Source: Bacteroidota bacterium (GTDB lineage: Bacteria; Bacteroidota; Bacteroidia; Chitinophagales; Chitinophagaceae). From it: a stretch of 64,000 nucleotides of DNA. The DNA lies in NCBI GenBank assembly GCA_018267615.1, contig JAFDYD010000004.1, forward strand, positions 210,432-274,431, in the 5' to 3' direction. The notes under the pieces are model-generated. The model made no database searches. It had not been told where the DNA came from and saw only the letters and a list, made by a program, of their open reading frames with translations. Positions 52,910-61,360 of this stretch are shown piece by piece (positions within the stretch are counted from its first letter, which is position 1; the number at the start of each line of letters is the position of its first letter). The position numbers and the translations under genes were made by a program.

Positions 52910-53267
52910 ATCTAATGTGGTTAAATAAAAAATGATTGATTATAAATTTAGTATTTATTCTTTACCAGCGCAAACACTTATTAGAGCTAACAGCAAACGG
53001 ATTTCAGAGCGTCAAAAACTTTTTTTAAAATATTTTCAAAGCAATGCGGTGTGGCAACTTTTTCATTTCGTCCAGCCAACGAAGCGAAATCATTGTAAGT
53101 AATTTTATGCTGGGCTTATTTGTTCTAAGAATCGAATACATTTACACTATTAAAATCTCTTTATAAAATATTGATTCTTCTATTCACAAAAGCTAAAATG
53201 CTTTTGCATTTGTCGCTCAGACAAATATGAATCTGTATTGTATTTTCTAATTTTATAAAGAGAAAAA
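52910..53267. other. Intergenic region with a dispersed repeat and leader hairpin
   Basis: A 358-bp gap between divergent genes. It holds the second copy of the AACGAAGCGAAATCATT dispersed repeat (53071-53112) and a 13-bp inverted repeat at 53157-53262. No ORF or RNA gene was recognised. Confidence 0.6.
53157..53262 (+). promoter_or_regulatory. 13-bp inverted repeat closing over the ribosome-binding region of the next gene
   Basis: CTCTTTATAAAAT (53157-53169) is the exact complement of ATTTTATAAAGAG (53250-53262), which lies 5 bp before the ATG at 53268 and contains its AAAGAG Shine-Dalgarno-like sequence. A smaller stem (ATTTGTC/GACAAAT) lies inside. It could hide the ribosome-binding site in a long leader, or be the ends of a small inserted element. 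Confidence 0.45.
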
Positions 53268-53903
53268 ATGGAACAAAAAAAAATCGCCATCATCGGCGGA
53301 ACAGATAAGGCAGGAAAATACCTCGTTGAACAATTACTAAGAAAGGAATGTCATTTTAAACTACTTCTCAGAAATCCTGATTCACTAAAAGTTTCAAGCC
53401 CATTGATTGATATCATTGCAGGTGATGCTAGGAATTATAAATCTGTCCTTGCTTTAACTAAAGACTGTCATGCTGTAATTAGTATGCTGGGACAACCGAA
53501 AGGCGAACGAACAATTTTTAGTGATGCGACAAAAAATGTTTTGCGGGCAATGAATGAAAATAATATTCAACGTTATATTTTAATAACGGGTTTAAACGTC
53601 GATACTCCTCACGACAATAAAAACCCACAAGTAAAATTTGCGACTGAATGGATGAAAACAAATTACCCGGAAACAACCGCAGATAAGCAAATAGAATATG
53701 ATCTTTTGGTAGAAAGTAACGTCAACTGGACCTTAATCAGGCTTCCATTGATTGAACAAACGGAAACAGTAAGTAAAATAAATATCAGTTTAGAAGATTG
53801 TCCTGGCGATAAAATAAGTGCAACCAATTTAGCACTGTTTATTATAGAGCAATTGTCTTCTGATAAATTTTACAAAAAATCTCCATTTATTGCAAATGTC
53901 TGA
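53268..53903 (+). CDS. NAD(P)-binding atypical SDR-like protein
   Basis: A 211-residue cytoplasmic protein with an N-terminal Rossmann motif (IAIIGGTDKAGKYL, GGTxxxG) and the layout of the NAD(P)H-binding/NmrA-like atypical SDR group: HAVISMLGQ, RYILITGLNVD, LLVESNVNWTLIRLP. The canonical Tyr-x-x-x-Lys catalytic pair is not evident, so it may be a sensor or flavin-reductase-like protein. Own terminator 7 bp after the stop. Confidence 0.87.
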   Translation: MEQKKIAIIGGTDKAGKYLVEQLLRKECHFKLLLRNPDSLKVSSPLIDIIAGDARNYKSVLALTKDCHAVISMLGQPKGERTIFSDATKNVLRAMNENNIQRYILITGLNVDTPHDNKNPQVKFATEWMKTNYPETTADKQIEYDLLVESNVNWTLIRLPLIEQTETVSKINISLEDCPGDKISATNLALFIIEQLSSDKFYKKSPFIANV

Positions 53904-53909
53904 TGCATT

Positions 53910-53942
53910 AACAGTGAGTCTGAAAAATGACTCACTGTTTTT
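53910..53942 (+). terminator. Intrinsic terminator of the SDR-like gene
   Basis: AACAGTGAGTC (53910-53920) pairs perfectly with GACTCACTGTT (53929-53939) over 11 bp with an 8-nt loop, followed by TTT. Confidence 0.85.
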
Positions 53943-53995
53943 AACTTGCCAAAAATAACTACTAACGTTCCTCAATAGCGCATATTTCGCGAGCA

Positions 53996-54793
53996 TTAAT
54001 TCGTACGACTATTTCTCGCATTGTTCATTGTAACAAATTGCACAAGCTCATTCAAATTATTTGCTACTCCATCGGGTACTGCATCAAGTTTTTCAATCGG
54101 TGCGGTCATCCTGTTAACCCAAAAAGTTGGATAGCCAAACCATTTTGCTCCTGCCATATCCCAACCGGCAAATGCTGCAAATAAAATTTCTTCTTTCTTA
54201 AGCTGGAGTTTGTCGATTGCCATTTGATATGCGGCTGGGCTTGGTTTATAAGTTTGCTTCTCATCTGTACTTATCACGAAGTCAAAAAAATCTTTTGTAT
54301 TTGAATTTTGAATTCCCTGGTCTAACATTTTCTTCGTCATGTTTGAAAGAAATCCCAGTTTTATATTTTCTTTTTTTAATAATTCAAGCGCAGGAATCAC
54401 ATCGGGCCAGACAGTAATCGTTTCATATTTTTTTAAAATGGAATTCTTATCGTTCTCAGAAAGGTTGATGTCAAATTGCGCCAGCGAAAAATCAAGCGCA
54501 TCCTTCGTGATATCCCAAAAGTTTTTATACTTGTTGCCCAAAAATCTCAGCCATTGGTAACTGAATTGTTTGGATAGCCAAACATCTGTCACCTGTTTTC
54601 CTTTTTCAGGAATTAATTCACTCACTGTTTTAAAAATTGGTCTTGGATCAAATATGGGAAAAGCATCAAAGGCTATAGCTTTTATTTTTGGAACGGAGGA
54701 ATCCATCGAGAAAATATTTGAGTTTAATAACAATCCTGTTGTCGCCAAACCGCTTGTCTGAAGAAATTTTTTTCTGCTGAATTTATTAATCAT
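53996..54793 (-). CDS. Exported haloacid-dehalogenase-like (type II) protein
   Basis: A 265-residue HAD protein with an unusual N-terminus: SRKKFLQTSGLATTGLLL, a Tat-like (SRKKFLQ) signal. The HAD core follows: motif I AIAFDAFPIFDPRP with nucleophile Asp, motif II FLSNMTKK, motif III KPSPAAYQMA, motif IV AFAGWDMAGAKW. Overall layout matches (S)-2-haloacid dehalogenase-like enzymes, most of which are cytoplasmic. Dehalogenation is not proven; phosphatase or related activity is possible. It lies downstream of the S9 peptidase gene with a hairpin repeat between. Confidence 0.85.
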   Translation of the reverse strand: MINKFSRKKFLQTSGLATTGLLLNSNIFSMDSSVPKIKAIAFDAFPIFDPRPIFKTVSELIPEKGKQVTDVWLSKQFSYQWLRFLGNKYKNFWDITKDALDFSLAQFDINLSENDKNSILKKYETITVWPDVIPALELLKKENIKLGFLSNMTKKMLDQGIQNSNTKDFFDFVISTDEKQTYKPSPAAYQMAIDKLQLKKEEILFAAFAGWDMAGAKWFGYPTFWVNRMTAPIEKLDAVPDGVANNLNELVQFVTMNNARNSRTN

Positions 54794-54863
54794 TCTTTTT
54801 TATTTATCGACGGGAGCAATGTAGGATGTAAGAATGTTATTGTTTTCCGAAAATTATTTAAAG

Positions 54864-54927
54864 GCTGAACGCTGAACGCTGAACGCGGGTGCTTACAGCG
54901 TTCCGCGTTCAGCGTTTTGCGTTCAGC
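54864..54927. repeat. GCTGAACGC tandem hairpin
   Basis: The left arm (54864-54888) holds three tandem GCTGAACGC-type units; the right arm (54903-54927) is its complement except for a few central bases; the loop is 14 nt. It sits between the S9 peptidase stop and the HAD start, in the same style as the ACAAGG hairpins. Confidence 0.85.
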
Positions 54928-54954
54928 AATGATTCTTTGTTTCCGATTGATCAG

Positions 54955-57027
54955 CTACTTCATGTATCGCTCAAACCACTCACCAGTTCTCGCAACGACA
55001 TCAATCATATTTTCAAATTTTTCAAAGCTGTGTCCTTCATCTGCGTATATGTATAACTGTGTGGGCACGTTCAATTCTTTCAACGCGTGCCAGAATTGAA
55101 ATGACTGGGGCGGCGGTCCTTCACCATCACGTTCTCCAACAAGAATCAATATCGGCGTCTTCGCCTGTTTTACATAAGTGATTGGAGAAACTTTTATATA
55201 TGGCGCGGGATCATCATAAGGTGAAACGCCGAAATAAGACCACATCCATTTATCAATAGAATTCTGTCCGTAATAACTCAACCAATCGGATGCGCCAGCA
55301 CCGGCAACTACCGCTCTGTAACGATTAGTTTGCGTGATGGCAAACATCGCCATCGATCCACCATAACTCCATCCCATCATGCCTACACGATTATTATCAA
55401 CAGGAAATTTTTTCACAACAGCATCAACACCGCTATTGATATCACGCAGATCACCAAATCCCCAATCACGACGATTAGCCATGGTAAAAGCTTCACCTTG
55501 TCCGTGACTTCCCCTTGCATTCGGAAGAAAAACAAAATACTCCAACTGCGTATATACAGTGGCGTTAAAATCCGGAGCGCTCCAGGTTGGAGTGATCACC
55601 CATGCGGGACCGCCATGCGGACAAACTATCATCGGGTAATGTTTCGTCGAATCGTAATTTTCTGGAAATAATAACCAGCCTTGCACATGCAGTCCGTCAT
55701 TCTCCCATAAAATGTTTTCGCTTCTCAATATTGGTTTATGAATATGATCGTTCAAATGTGTGAGCTGATTTATTTTCGAAATATTTCCACACCATATTTC
55801 AGGCAAACGGTTCCAGCTAGTTCGTATAAAGGCGATTGTTAAAGATGATTTATTATAGACAATAGAAAAACTCGACTGCTCGTCAGCAGCGCGAATCGAT
55901 TCATCTCCCCGCCATAAGGTTTGTGTGGAATTATTATTTGTATTTAAAGAACTGATCGCGATAGAACCGCCGACGAATTCAGAAAACAAAATATTTCCAT
56001 CCGGCTGCCATGCAAACCAGCATGGAGTTGATTTGCGATTCGGCGTGCAATTTTTTGCAGGACTATTTTTTTCAACGGCAACAGTAAAAATATCGCCGCC
56101 GGTTCCACCTTGATCACTCATCAATCCTGCAATAAATGCAATTCGTTTTCCATCGGGCGACCAATGTGGTAACGCGATTTGCATTTCCGGCGAATAAATT
56201 AAAACCGTATCCTGGCTCGAAATACTCTGGGTATATAATTTAGCAATATACCAATTGTCATCACCGGGTGGCGGAGCGGCCAGGTAAGCAAAGGTTTTAT
56301 TATCCGGCGACCAATCATATTCGAAAACATACAACTGCGCCGGTGTCACTTGTTTTATTTCTCCATTCGCGCGATTGATAATCGCAAGCCTCTGCACATT
56401 TCTATTAATGGATGAATCGATCAAACCCGTCGCCCTGTTTTCTGCTGCCATTGGCGATGGCTCCCGACTTGCATTCTCTACGAATAAAACACTTAACCAT
56501 TTTCCATCCGGTGACCAATGAAGGTGTGATATATACCCGGAAAAATTCGTCAAAGGTTTTTTTGTGATCAAAGCGCCCGTTGCTGCATCCGCAATAAATA
56601 TTTGCTGCTGCTTTTCTGTTTGTGCATCCGATAAAAAAGCAATTTCTTTTCCATCTGGCGACCATTGTGGTTCTTTTTCATTGCAGGATTGATTGGGAGA
56701 ACCTGCAGAAATATGAATGGCTTCGGTGTTCGGATCCGTCAACGATTTTGAATAGATAGCTTGTCCATGATCACCATCCGCGCTCCATGCGATAGCAGTT
56801 GCTTTGGGATTTAATGTGCACTGGTAGATATAATGTACAGTTGCCTGGAGCTCTAAAAAACTTTTTATGACTGCACGCGGTGATATATCGCTATTGTTTT
56901 GTGCTGTTACATGAATAGAAAAACTAAATAGAAAACCTGTGAGGATAATTAGATCCCGCACAAGAAAATTTTTGATATGTCTGGTGAATATTCTTAAAGA
57001 AATTGTAAGGTTTGATTTATCATGCAT
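54955..57027 (-). CDS. S9 (prolyl oligopeptidase/DPP4-type) peptidase
   Basis: A 690-residue exported serine peptidase. A hydrophobic signal segment ends near HVTAQ. An N-terminal WD40-like beta-propeller (TolB-like SPDGK repeats, WSPDGKEIAFLS, WSPDGKWLSVL, WSPDGKRIAFIA) precedes the alpha/beta-hydrolase domain (about 440-690) with GWSYGGSM (catalytic Ser), GERDGEGPP (Asp) and DEGHSFEKF (His). It cleaves short peptides or removes dipeptides in the periplasm. The ATG at 57027 is used; a TTG two codons upstream is an alternative. Confidence 0.92.
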   Translation of the reverse strand: MHDKSNLTISLRIFTRHIKNFLVRDLIILTGFLFSFSIHVTAQNNSDISPRAVIKSFLELQATVHYIYQCTLNPKATAIAWSADGDHGQAIYSKSLTDPNTEAIHISAGSPNQSCNEKEPQWSPDGKEIAFLSDAQTEKQQQIFIADAATGALITKKPLTNFSGYISHLHWSPDGKWLSVLFVENASREPSPMAAENRATGLIDSSINRNVQRLAIINRANGEIKQVTPAQLYVFEYDWSPDNKTFAYLAAPPPGDDNWYIAKLYTQSISSQDTVLIYSPEMQIALPHWSPDGKRIAFIAGLMSDQGGTGGDIFTVAVEKNSPAKNCTPNRKSTPCWFAWQPDGNILFSEFVGGSIAISSLNTNNNSTQTLWRGDESIRAADEQSSFSIVYNKSSLTIAFIRTSWNRLPEIWCGNISKINQLTHLNDHIHKPILRSENILWENDGLHVQGWLLFPENYDSTKHYPMIVCPHGGPAWVITPTWSAPDFNATVYTQLEYFVFLPNARGSHGQGEAFTMANRRDWGFGDLRDINSGVDAVVKKFPVDNNRVGMMGWSYGGSMAMFAITQTNRYRAVVAGAGASDWLSYYGQNSIDKWMWSYFGVSPYDDPAPYIKVSPITYVKQAKTPILILVGERDGEGPPPQSFQFWHALKELNVPTQLYIYADEGHSFEKFENMIDVVARTGEWFERYMK

Positions 57028-57138
57028 GGTCAATTGTTAAATCGTTTGTAGAGATGGTACGAATATAAAGGCAATACCAGAATCTTTTCACTTTAAAATC
57101 TTAATTTAGATACGAAGCCCATTAACCCGGTTGTTACT

Positions 57139-59121
57139 ATGCCTGAACATCGCAAACTTGCCGCCATCATGTTTACTGATATCGTCGGTTATACGGCGAT
57201 GATGCAGAAAAACGAACAGCAGGCATTATCTTCACTCCAACACCACCAGTCAATCCTTGAACAAAAAGTTGAAGAACATCACGGACAATTGGTTTCTTAT
57301 TATGGCGACGGAAGCCTTAGTATGTTTTCAAGCATCACCGATGCGCTTCAATGTGCAATTGAGATACAGGAAATTTTATCAAAGGATATAAAAGTTCCGT
57401 TGCGTATTGGAATTCATACTGGAGAAATTATTGTTGAAGAAAGTAAAATTGTTGGCGATGCGGTTAATGTTACCTCAAGGATTCAAGCGTTGGGCAAAGC
57501 CGGCAGCATTCTTATTTCGAAAGACGTTTTTGAAAAAATCAGGAATCGTCATGAATTCAAAGCCGTTTCAATGGGATACTTCATGTTGAAAAATGTGGAT
57601 GAACCCATGGAAATTTTGGCAGTTTCGAATGAAGGTATCGTAGTGCCCGACAAAAAAGAAATGACTGGAGCATTTCTTCCAAAAAATTCTGGAAAGAATC
57701 TTAGTTTAAAATGGATCGCATTTATATCATTCATCGCGTTATCAATTGTTGGAATACTCATATTTACCACTTCGATGAAAGCAAGATTTACCGGGAAAGA
57801 TAAATCAATCGCGGTGCTTCCATTTAAGAATATCAGTAACGACTCCTTGCAGGAATATTTCAGCGATGGCATCACCGAAGATATCATTACACAACTTTCA
57901 AAAATTGCAGGACTTCGTGTGATATCCAGTTCGTCTATCATGCATTATAAAAACAACCCAGGAGACATTCAGCAAATTGCGCATGATTTGGATGTCGCGT
58001 CTGTGCTGCAAGGAAGTATTCGCCGGGAGGGAAACCAGGTTCGAATAACGGCGCAACTAATCGATGCAAATAGTAACCAGAATATTTGGGCGAATAACTA
58101 TGACCGTGATGTTAGCGAAGTGTTGGCGATTCAAACGGAAGTGGCTCAACAGATCGCCACTGAATTGGATGTGAAGTTAACCAGTGACGAAGGAAGGCGA
58201 ATTCAAAATAAAGCAACGGCAAATACTGCAGCGTATGAAGACTATTTGCTGGCACGTCAAGCCAGACCAACTGATGCTGAAAAATTGTTGCTGAGCGCCA
58301 TCAAAAAAGATTCAACATTCGCGTTGGCCTGGTCGGCTCTTGCGTTTTTATATTCGAAAATGCCGATGACAGATTCTACCGACCGACCATATTATATTAG
58401 GAAATCACTTGACGCGGCATTGACAGCAATAAACTATGGACCGGATTTATCGGAAACACATATGATACTCGGCGATGTGCTAAAGACAATTACGCTTAAT
58501 TCAAATTATTCTATTCCTGAATTGAACAAGGCCATCAGGTTGAATCCAAATAATGCAGAAGCCTATGTTTACCTCGGTTTTGCATTGAGTGAATTGGGAA
58601 GATTTCAAGAGGCGGAAAAAAATTTAATCAAGGCGAAACAACTCGATCCTTTGTCTATGTTTATGAAAGCGGCTTGGGGATTGTTTTATTATTACTCGAG
58701 GAATGCAAAAAAATTCGGAGAACTTGCAGATAAGAATAGCAAATTAATTCCAAGCAAAAATATACATGGATCGAGAATCACTTACTTCTTTCTAACTGAT
58801 AACTATGATAGCATTTTGAATTGTCCTGACGATGGATACCATCTCGCAGAGAAAGGGATTGCGTTTGTGAAAACCGGGCAAATAAAAAAGGCCCAGGCAA
58901 TAATCGATTCACTCCGGAATGCCGGAGAGGACGATAACGCTGCTACCATTGGAATCATATATGCCTGGATGGGTGACAAGGAAAAAGCGATGAAGTATAT
59001 TAAAATTGCATATCGCTTATTCGATTACGAATTGATCAGTATTAAGGTTAATAAATTATTTGACCCTTTGCGAGACGATAATTCCTTCAAAGCGCTCGTG
59101 ACAAAAATGGGATTGAACTAA
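57139..59121 (+). CDS. Membrane class III adenylate cyclase fused to TolB-like and TPR domains
   Basis: A 660-residue protein. Residues 1-160 form a class III cyclase domain with both metal-binding aspartates (Asp14 in FTDIVGY, Asp57 in YGDGSL). One transmembrane helix lies at about 193-212. Outside it is a FlgO/TolB N-like domain (about 220-350, SIAVLPFKNISND, SDGITEDIITQLSKI, GSIRREGNQVRITAQLIDA) and TPR repeats to the end (about 400-655). The design suggests that the extracytoplasmic TPR part controls the cytoplasmic cyclase. Activity, and cAMP versus cGMP choice, cannot be told. Its stop is 2 bp from the convergent glycosidase stop. Confidence 0.88.
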   Translation: MPEHRKLAAIMFTDIVGYTAMMQKNEQQALSSLQHHQSILEQKVEEHHGQLVSYYGDGSLSMFSSITDALQCAIEIQEILSKDIKVPLRIGIHTGEIIVEESKIVGDAVNVTSRIQALGKAGSILISKDVFEKIRNRHEFKAVSMGYFMLKNVDEPMEILAVSNEGIVVPDKKEMTGAFLPKNSGKNLSLKWIAFISFIALSIVGILIFTTSMKARFTGKDKSIAVLPFKNISNDSLQEYFSDGITEDIITQLSKIAGLRVISSSSIMHYKNNPGDIQQIAHDLDVASVLQGSIRREGNQVRITAQLIDANSNQNIWANNYDRDVSEVLAIQTEVAQQIATELDVKLTSDEGRRIQNKATANTAAYEDYLLARQARPTDAEKLLLSAIKKDSTFALAWSALAFLYSKMPMTDSTDRPYYIRKSLDAALTAINYGPDLSETHMILGDVLKTITLNSNYSIPELNKAIRLNPNNAEAYVYLGFALSELGRFQEAEKNLIKAKQLDPLSMFMKAAWGLFYYYSRNAKKFGELADKNSKLIPSKNIHGSRITYFFLTDNYDSILNCPDDGYHLAEKGIAFVKTGQIKKAQAIIDSLRNAGEDDNAATIGIIYAWMGDKEKAMKYIKIAYRLFDYELISIKVNKLFDPLRDDNSFKALVTKMGLN

Positions 59122-59123
59122 AT

Positions 59124-61148
59124 TTAATAACATTCCAACTCTGTTACTGCGACTTGTTTTGTTCCGTGCGCGAAATTAATTCGTATACCCGATGTCGTTA
59201 GTTTGTCAAAATCAATTTTGTTTACAGTATTGCCAATAAGTTTAACCGGTTTTGCATTTATTGGTAACCATTTTCCCTCATGCTGATATTCGATCGCGAT
59301 GCCATCAGGCACAGCAAAAGTTTTGTCGTCAGTCACCAGGTATATTTTGACTGATGAAATTTCATGCGGTTCTTTGAAATCAACCGCGTACCAATCATTT
59401 TTTGATGTTGAACCGGCGGTCGTCCACCTGTTCGTGATCTCCGGGAAATACCAGATTTTTCCATCCAATGCCTGGTACATAGAAGTATCCGGTAAAAAAT
59501 TTACAGAAGCAGAAGGTTTTGGAAAATCCTTGCGCCAGATGTTCAACGCATAATTAGCCGGTTGCCTGACGGCTTCTTTTATAATTGGCGTGCCTACAAA
59601 AACTTTATATTTCTCTCCGTCGTTCGATAGAGAAGTTTTCTTACCGTCTACTAAAACCGTTAATCCCTTTCCCATTTTGTATTTTTCACCATCGCGGTCA
59701 TAGATCACCGTTAGTTTATGTCCATGATACAATACATCAGCAAGACAAAAATATTGAATGGAGCTGTCAACGATTGGATTCAACGTGAGTGTATCTCCTT
59801 CAGACGGACGAATTCCACAAAGGCCGCTGATCACAAGATTATTAAATGAAGAATGATTGTAGTGATTACTCCAATAATAATAGACAATAGGTCCACCAAG
59901 ATTCGGATCATAATTTTCAACCAAGTCTAATTTCCCTGTAGGAAGATAATGCTGTTGAGCGAATAGCCGCAGTGTTTTTACATAATCCGATTTCGTTAGA
60001 ACATCCTGGTTATAGTTATTAATGAAGTTAGCCATCGCCGTTAGTTCCTGGCTGGATTGATACGGCCAGCTCGGCCCGTTCCACTGACTTCCTCTTTGTC
60101 CGGCAAAATAAACGAATTGCTTGAAATAATATTGATAAGTAGGTTCATTCGTTCTCATTCCAAATGCACCGAGCAAATAACTCGTATCGATTACATGCTT
60201 CCATGCTGCATTATATTTTTTTGTATCGGCAGGTAAATTAAAATACCACGGCGCCATACCGGCAAGTTCGCGGCCTCGAATAAAATTCCAGAAGTGTACA
60301 AACCGGTTGTTTACTTTAAAACGATCCGTGAAATGTTGTAAAGAATCGTTCCATAAATCTTGTTCGACATTCTTTTTTAAATTGGCTGCTCTTTGAGAAT
60401 ATAATGCTGCGGCTGCTGTATCGCCTTTTATCGCCGCAACTTTTGCGATTGCCTTTGCGTTTCCATACATATAACTGTTGATGGTTGGGCGAAATGCTTC
60501 ACCATCATCAAATCCGCCTGTTCCTCCTGATGCATCGATGGATGCAATTGTATATTCTGTTGCATCCGGCATTGCTGGTATATAATAAAGATTTTTTGAG
60601 GAATCGAAATGGTCAGACCATTCATTGTACATCTGTTTCATACTGTCCAATTGATTCATCAAAAAATTTGAATCCGCATTGACAAGATATCTCGCATATG
60701 CTGCATCTGAAACACTTTCGCTATAACGGCGATCATTGCCTCCGCCGATTAAAAGATAATTTATATATCCATTCATATATCGCTGATCTTTCAACCATCT
60801 TCCTTCATAAATATGATGCATTGATGCGGCGTTGATGGTGCAATATGGTTCTCTATCCCAACCAACATGATTAATAAATTCTGTAATCACGAATTGATCT
60901 GGTCCCACATTACGTATATGCGCTTTATACATTTTCCAACGATAATAATATACCTGCTCTATTTGTTTATCTGAACATTCAAAGAAGGGAATATTATCAA
61001 GATACCATTGCGCATCATCTTGGTAATATTCACGCGCAAGTTTATTTTGATCGATTACAGGCTCATTTTTGGTTTCGATGCAACTGAGAAAAATTGTCGT
61101 AATAACAAGAAATAATACTAGTGCAGTCGTTAGGTTTTTGAAATTCAT
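59124..61148 (-). CDS. (alpha/alpha)6-barrel glycoside hydrolase lipoprotein (MGH1-like)
   Basis: A 674-residue lipoprotein (lipobox FLSC). The core (about 40-500) resembles MGH1/GH63/GH37-like six-hairpin glycosidases (GWDREPYCTINAAS, YYRWKMYKAHI, GGFDDGEAFRPTINSY, GSQWNGPSWPYQSSQEL), with a C-terminal F5/8C-like beta domain (about 565-670). The acidic catalytic pair cannot be fixed by eye. Homologues act on alpha-linked glucose or mannose disaccharides or on rhamnosides; substrate unknown. It is not close to SusCD genes and lies just downstream of the RND efflux genes. Confidence 0.78.
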   Translation of the reverse strand: MNFKNLTTALVLFLVITTIFLSCIETKNEPVIDQNKLAREYYQDDAQWYLDNIPFFECSDKQIEQVYYYRWKMYKAHIRNVGPDQFVITEFINHVGWDREPYCTINAASMHHIYEGRWLKDQRYMNGYINYLLIGGGNDRRYSESVSDAAYARYLVNADSNFLMNQLDSMKQMYNEWSDHFDSSKNLYYIPAMPDATEYTIASIDASGGTGGFDDGEAFRPTINSYMYGNAKAIAKVAAIKGDTAAAALYSQRAANLKKNVEQDLWNDSLQHFTDRFKVNNRFVHFWNFIRGRELAGMAPWYFNLPADTKKYNAAWKHVIDTSYLLGAFGMRTNEPTYQYYFKQFVYFAGQRGSQWNGPSWPYQSSQELTAMANFINNYNQDVLTKSDYVKTLRLFAQQHYLPTGKLDLVENYDPNLGGPIVYYYWSNHYNHSSFNNLVISGLCGIRPSEGDTLTLNPIVDSSIQYFCLADVLYHGHKLTVIYDRDGEKYKMGKGLTVLVDGKKTSLSNDGEKYKVFVGTPIIKEAVRQPANYALNIWRKDFPKPSASVNFLPDTSMYQALDGKIWYFPEITNRWTTAGSTSKNDWYAVDFKEPHEISSVKIYLVTDDKTFAVPDGIAIEYQHEGKWLPINAKPVKLIGNTVNKIDFDKLTTSGIRINFAHGTKQVAVTELECY

Positions 61149-61253
61149 GATTTGAATTTATGTTGAATCAATATCTGAAGATGGAAGGCAAATAATTCTC
61201 ATATAAAAATATGAGAATTTTAGTTAGTGCGCCGACTTGAAAATCGGCGAGTA

Positions 61254-61337
61254 TTTCGCTCAGAGCACGCAGAGAAAAGGAGTGCGCAGAGTAATTACTC
61301 TCTGTACACTCCTTTTCTCTGCGTGCTCTGCGCGAAA
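61254..61337. repeat. GCAGAG-rich hairpin between the RND adaptor and the glycosidase
   Basis: The left arm, from TTTCGCTCAGAGCACGCAG (61254), is nearly fully complementary to the right arm ending CTGCGCGAAA (61337), with a short AT loop near 61292-61296. A smaller CGCCGA/TCGGCG stem precedes it (61230-61249). Any transcript from the RND operon would form this hairpin. Confidence 0.85.
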
Positions 61338-61360
61338 CGTTTTTGGATGAAGCGGCTTTT

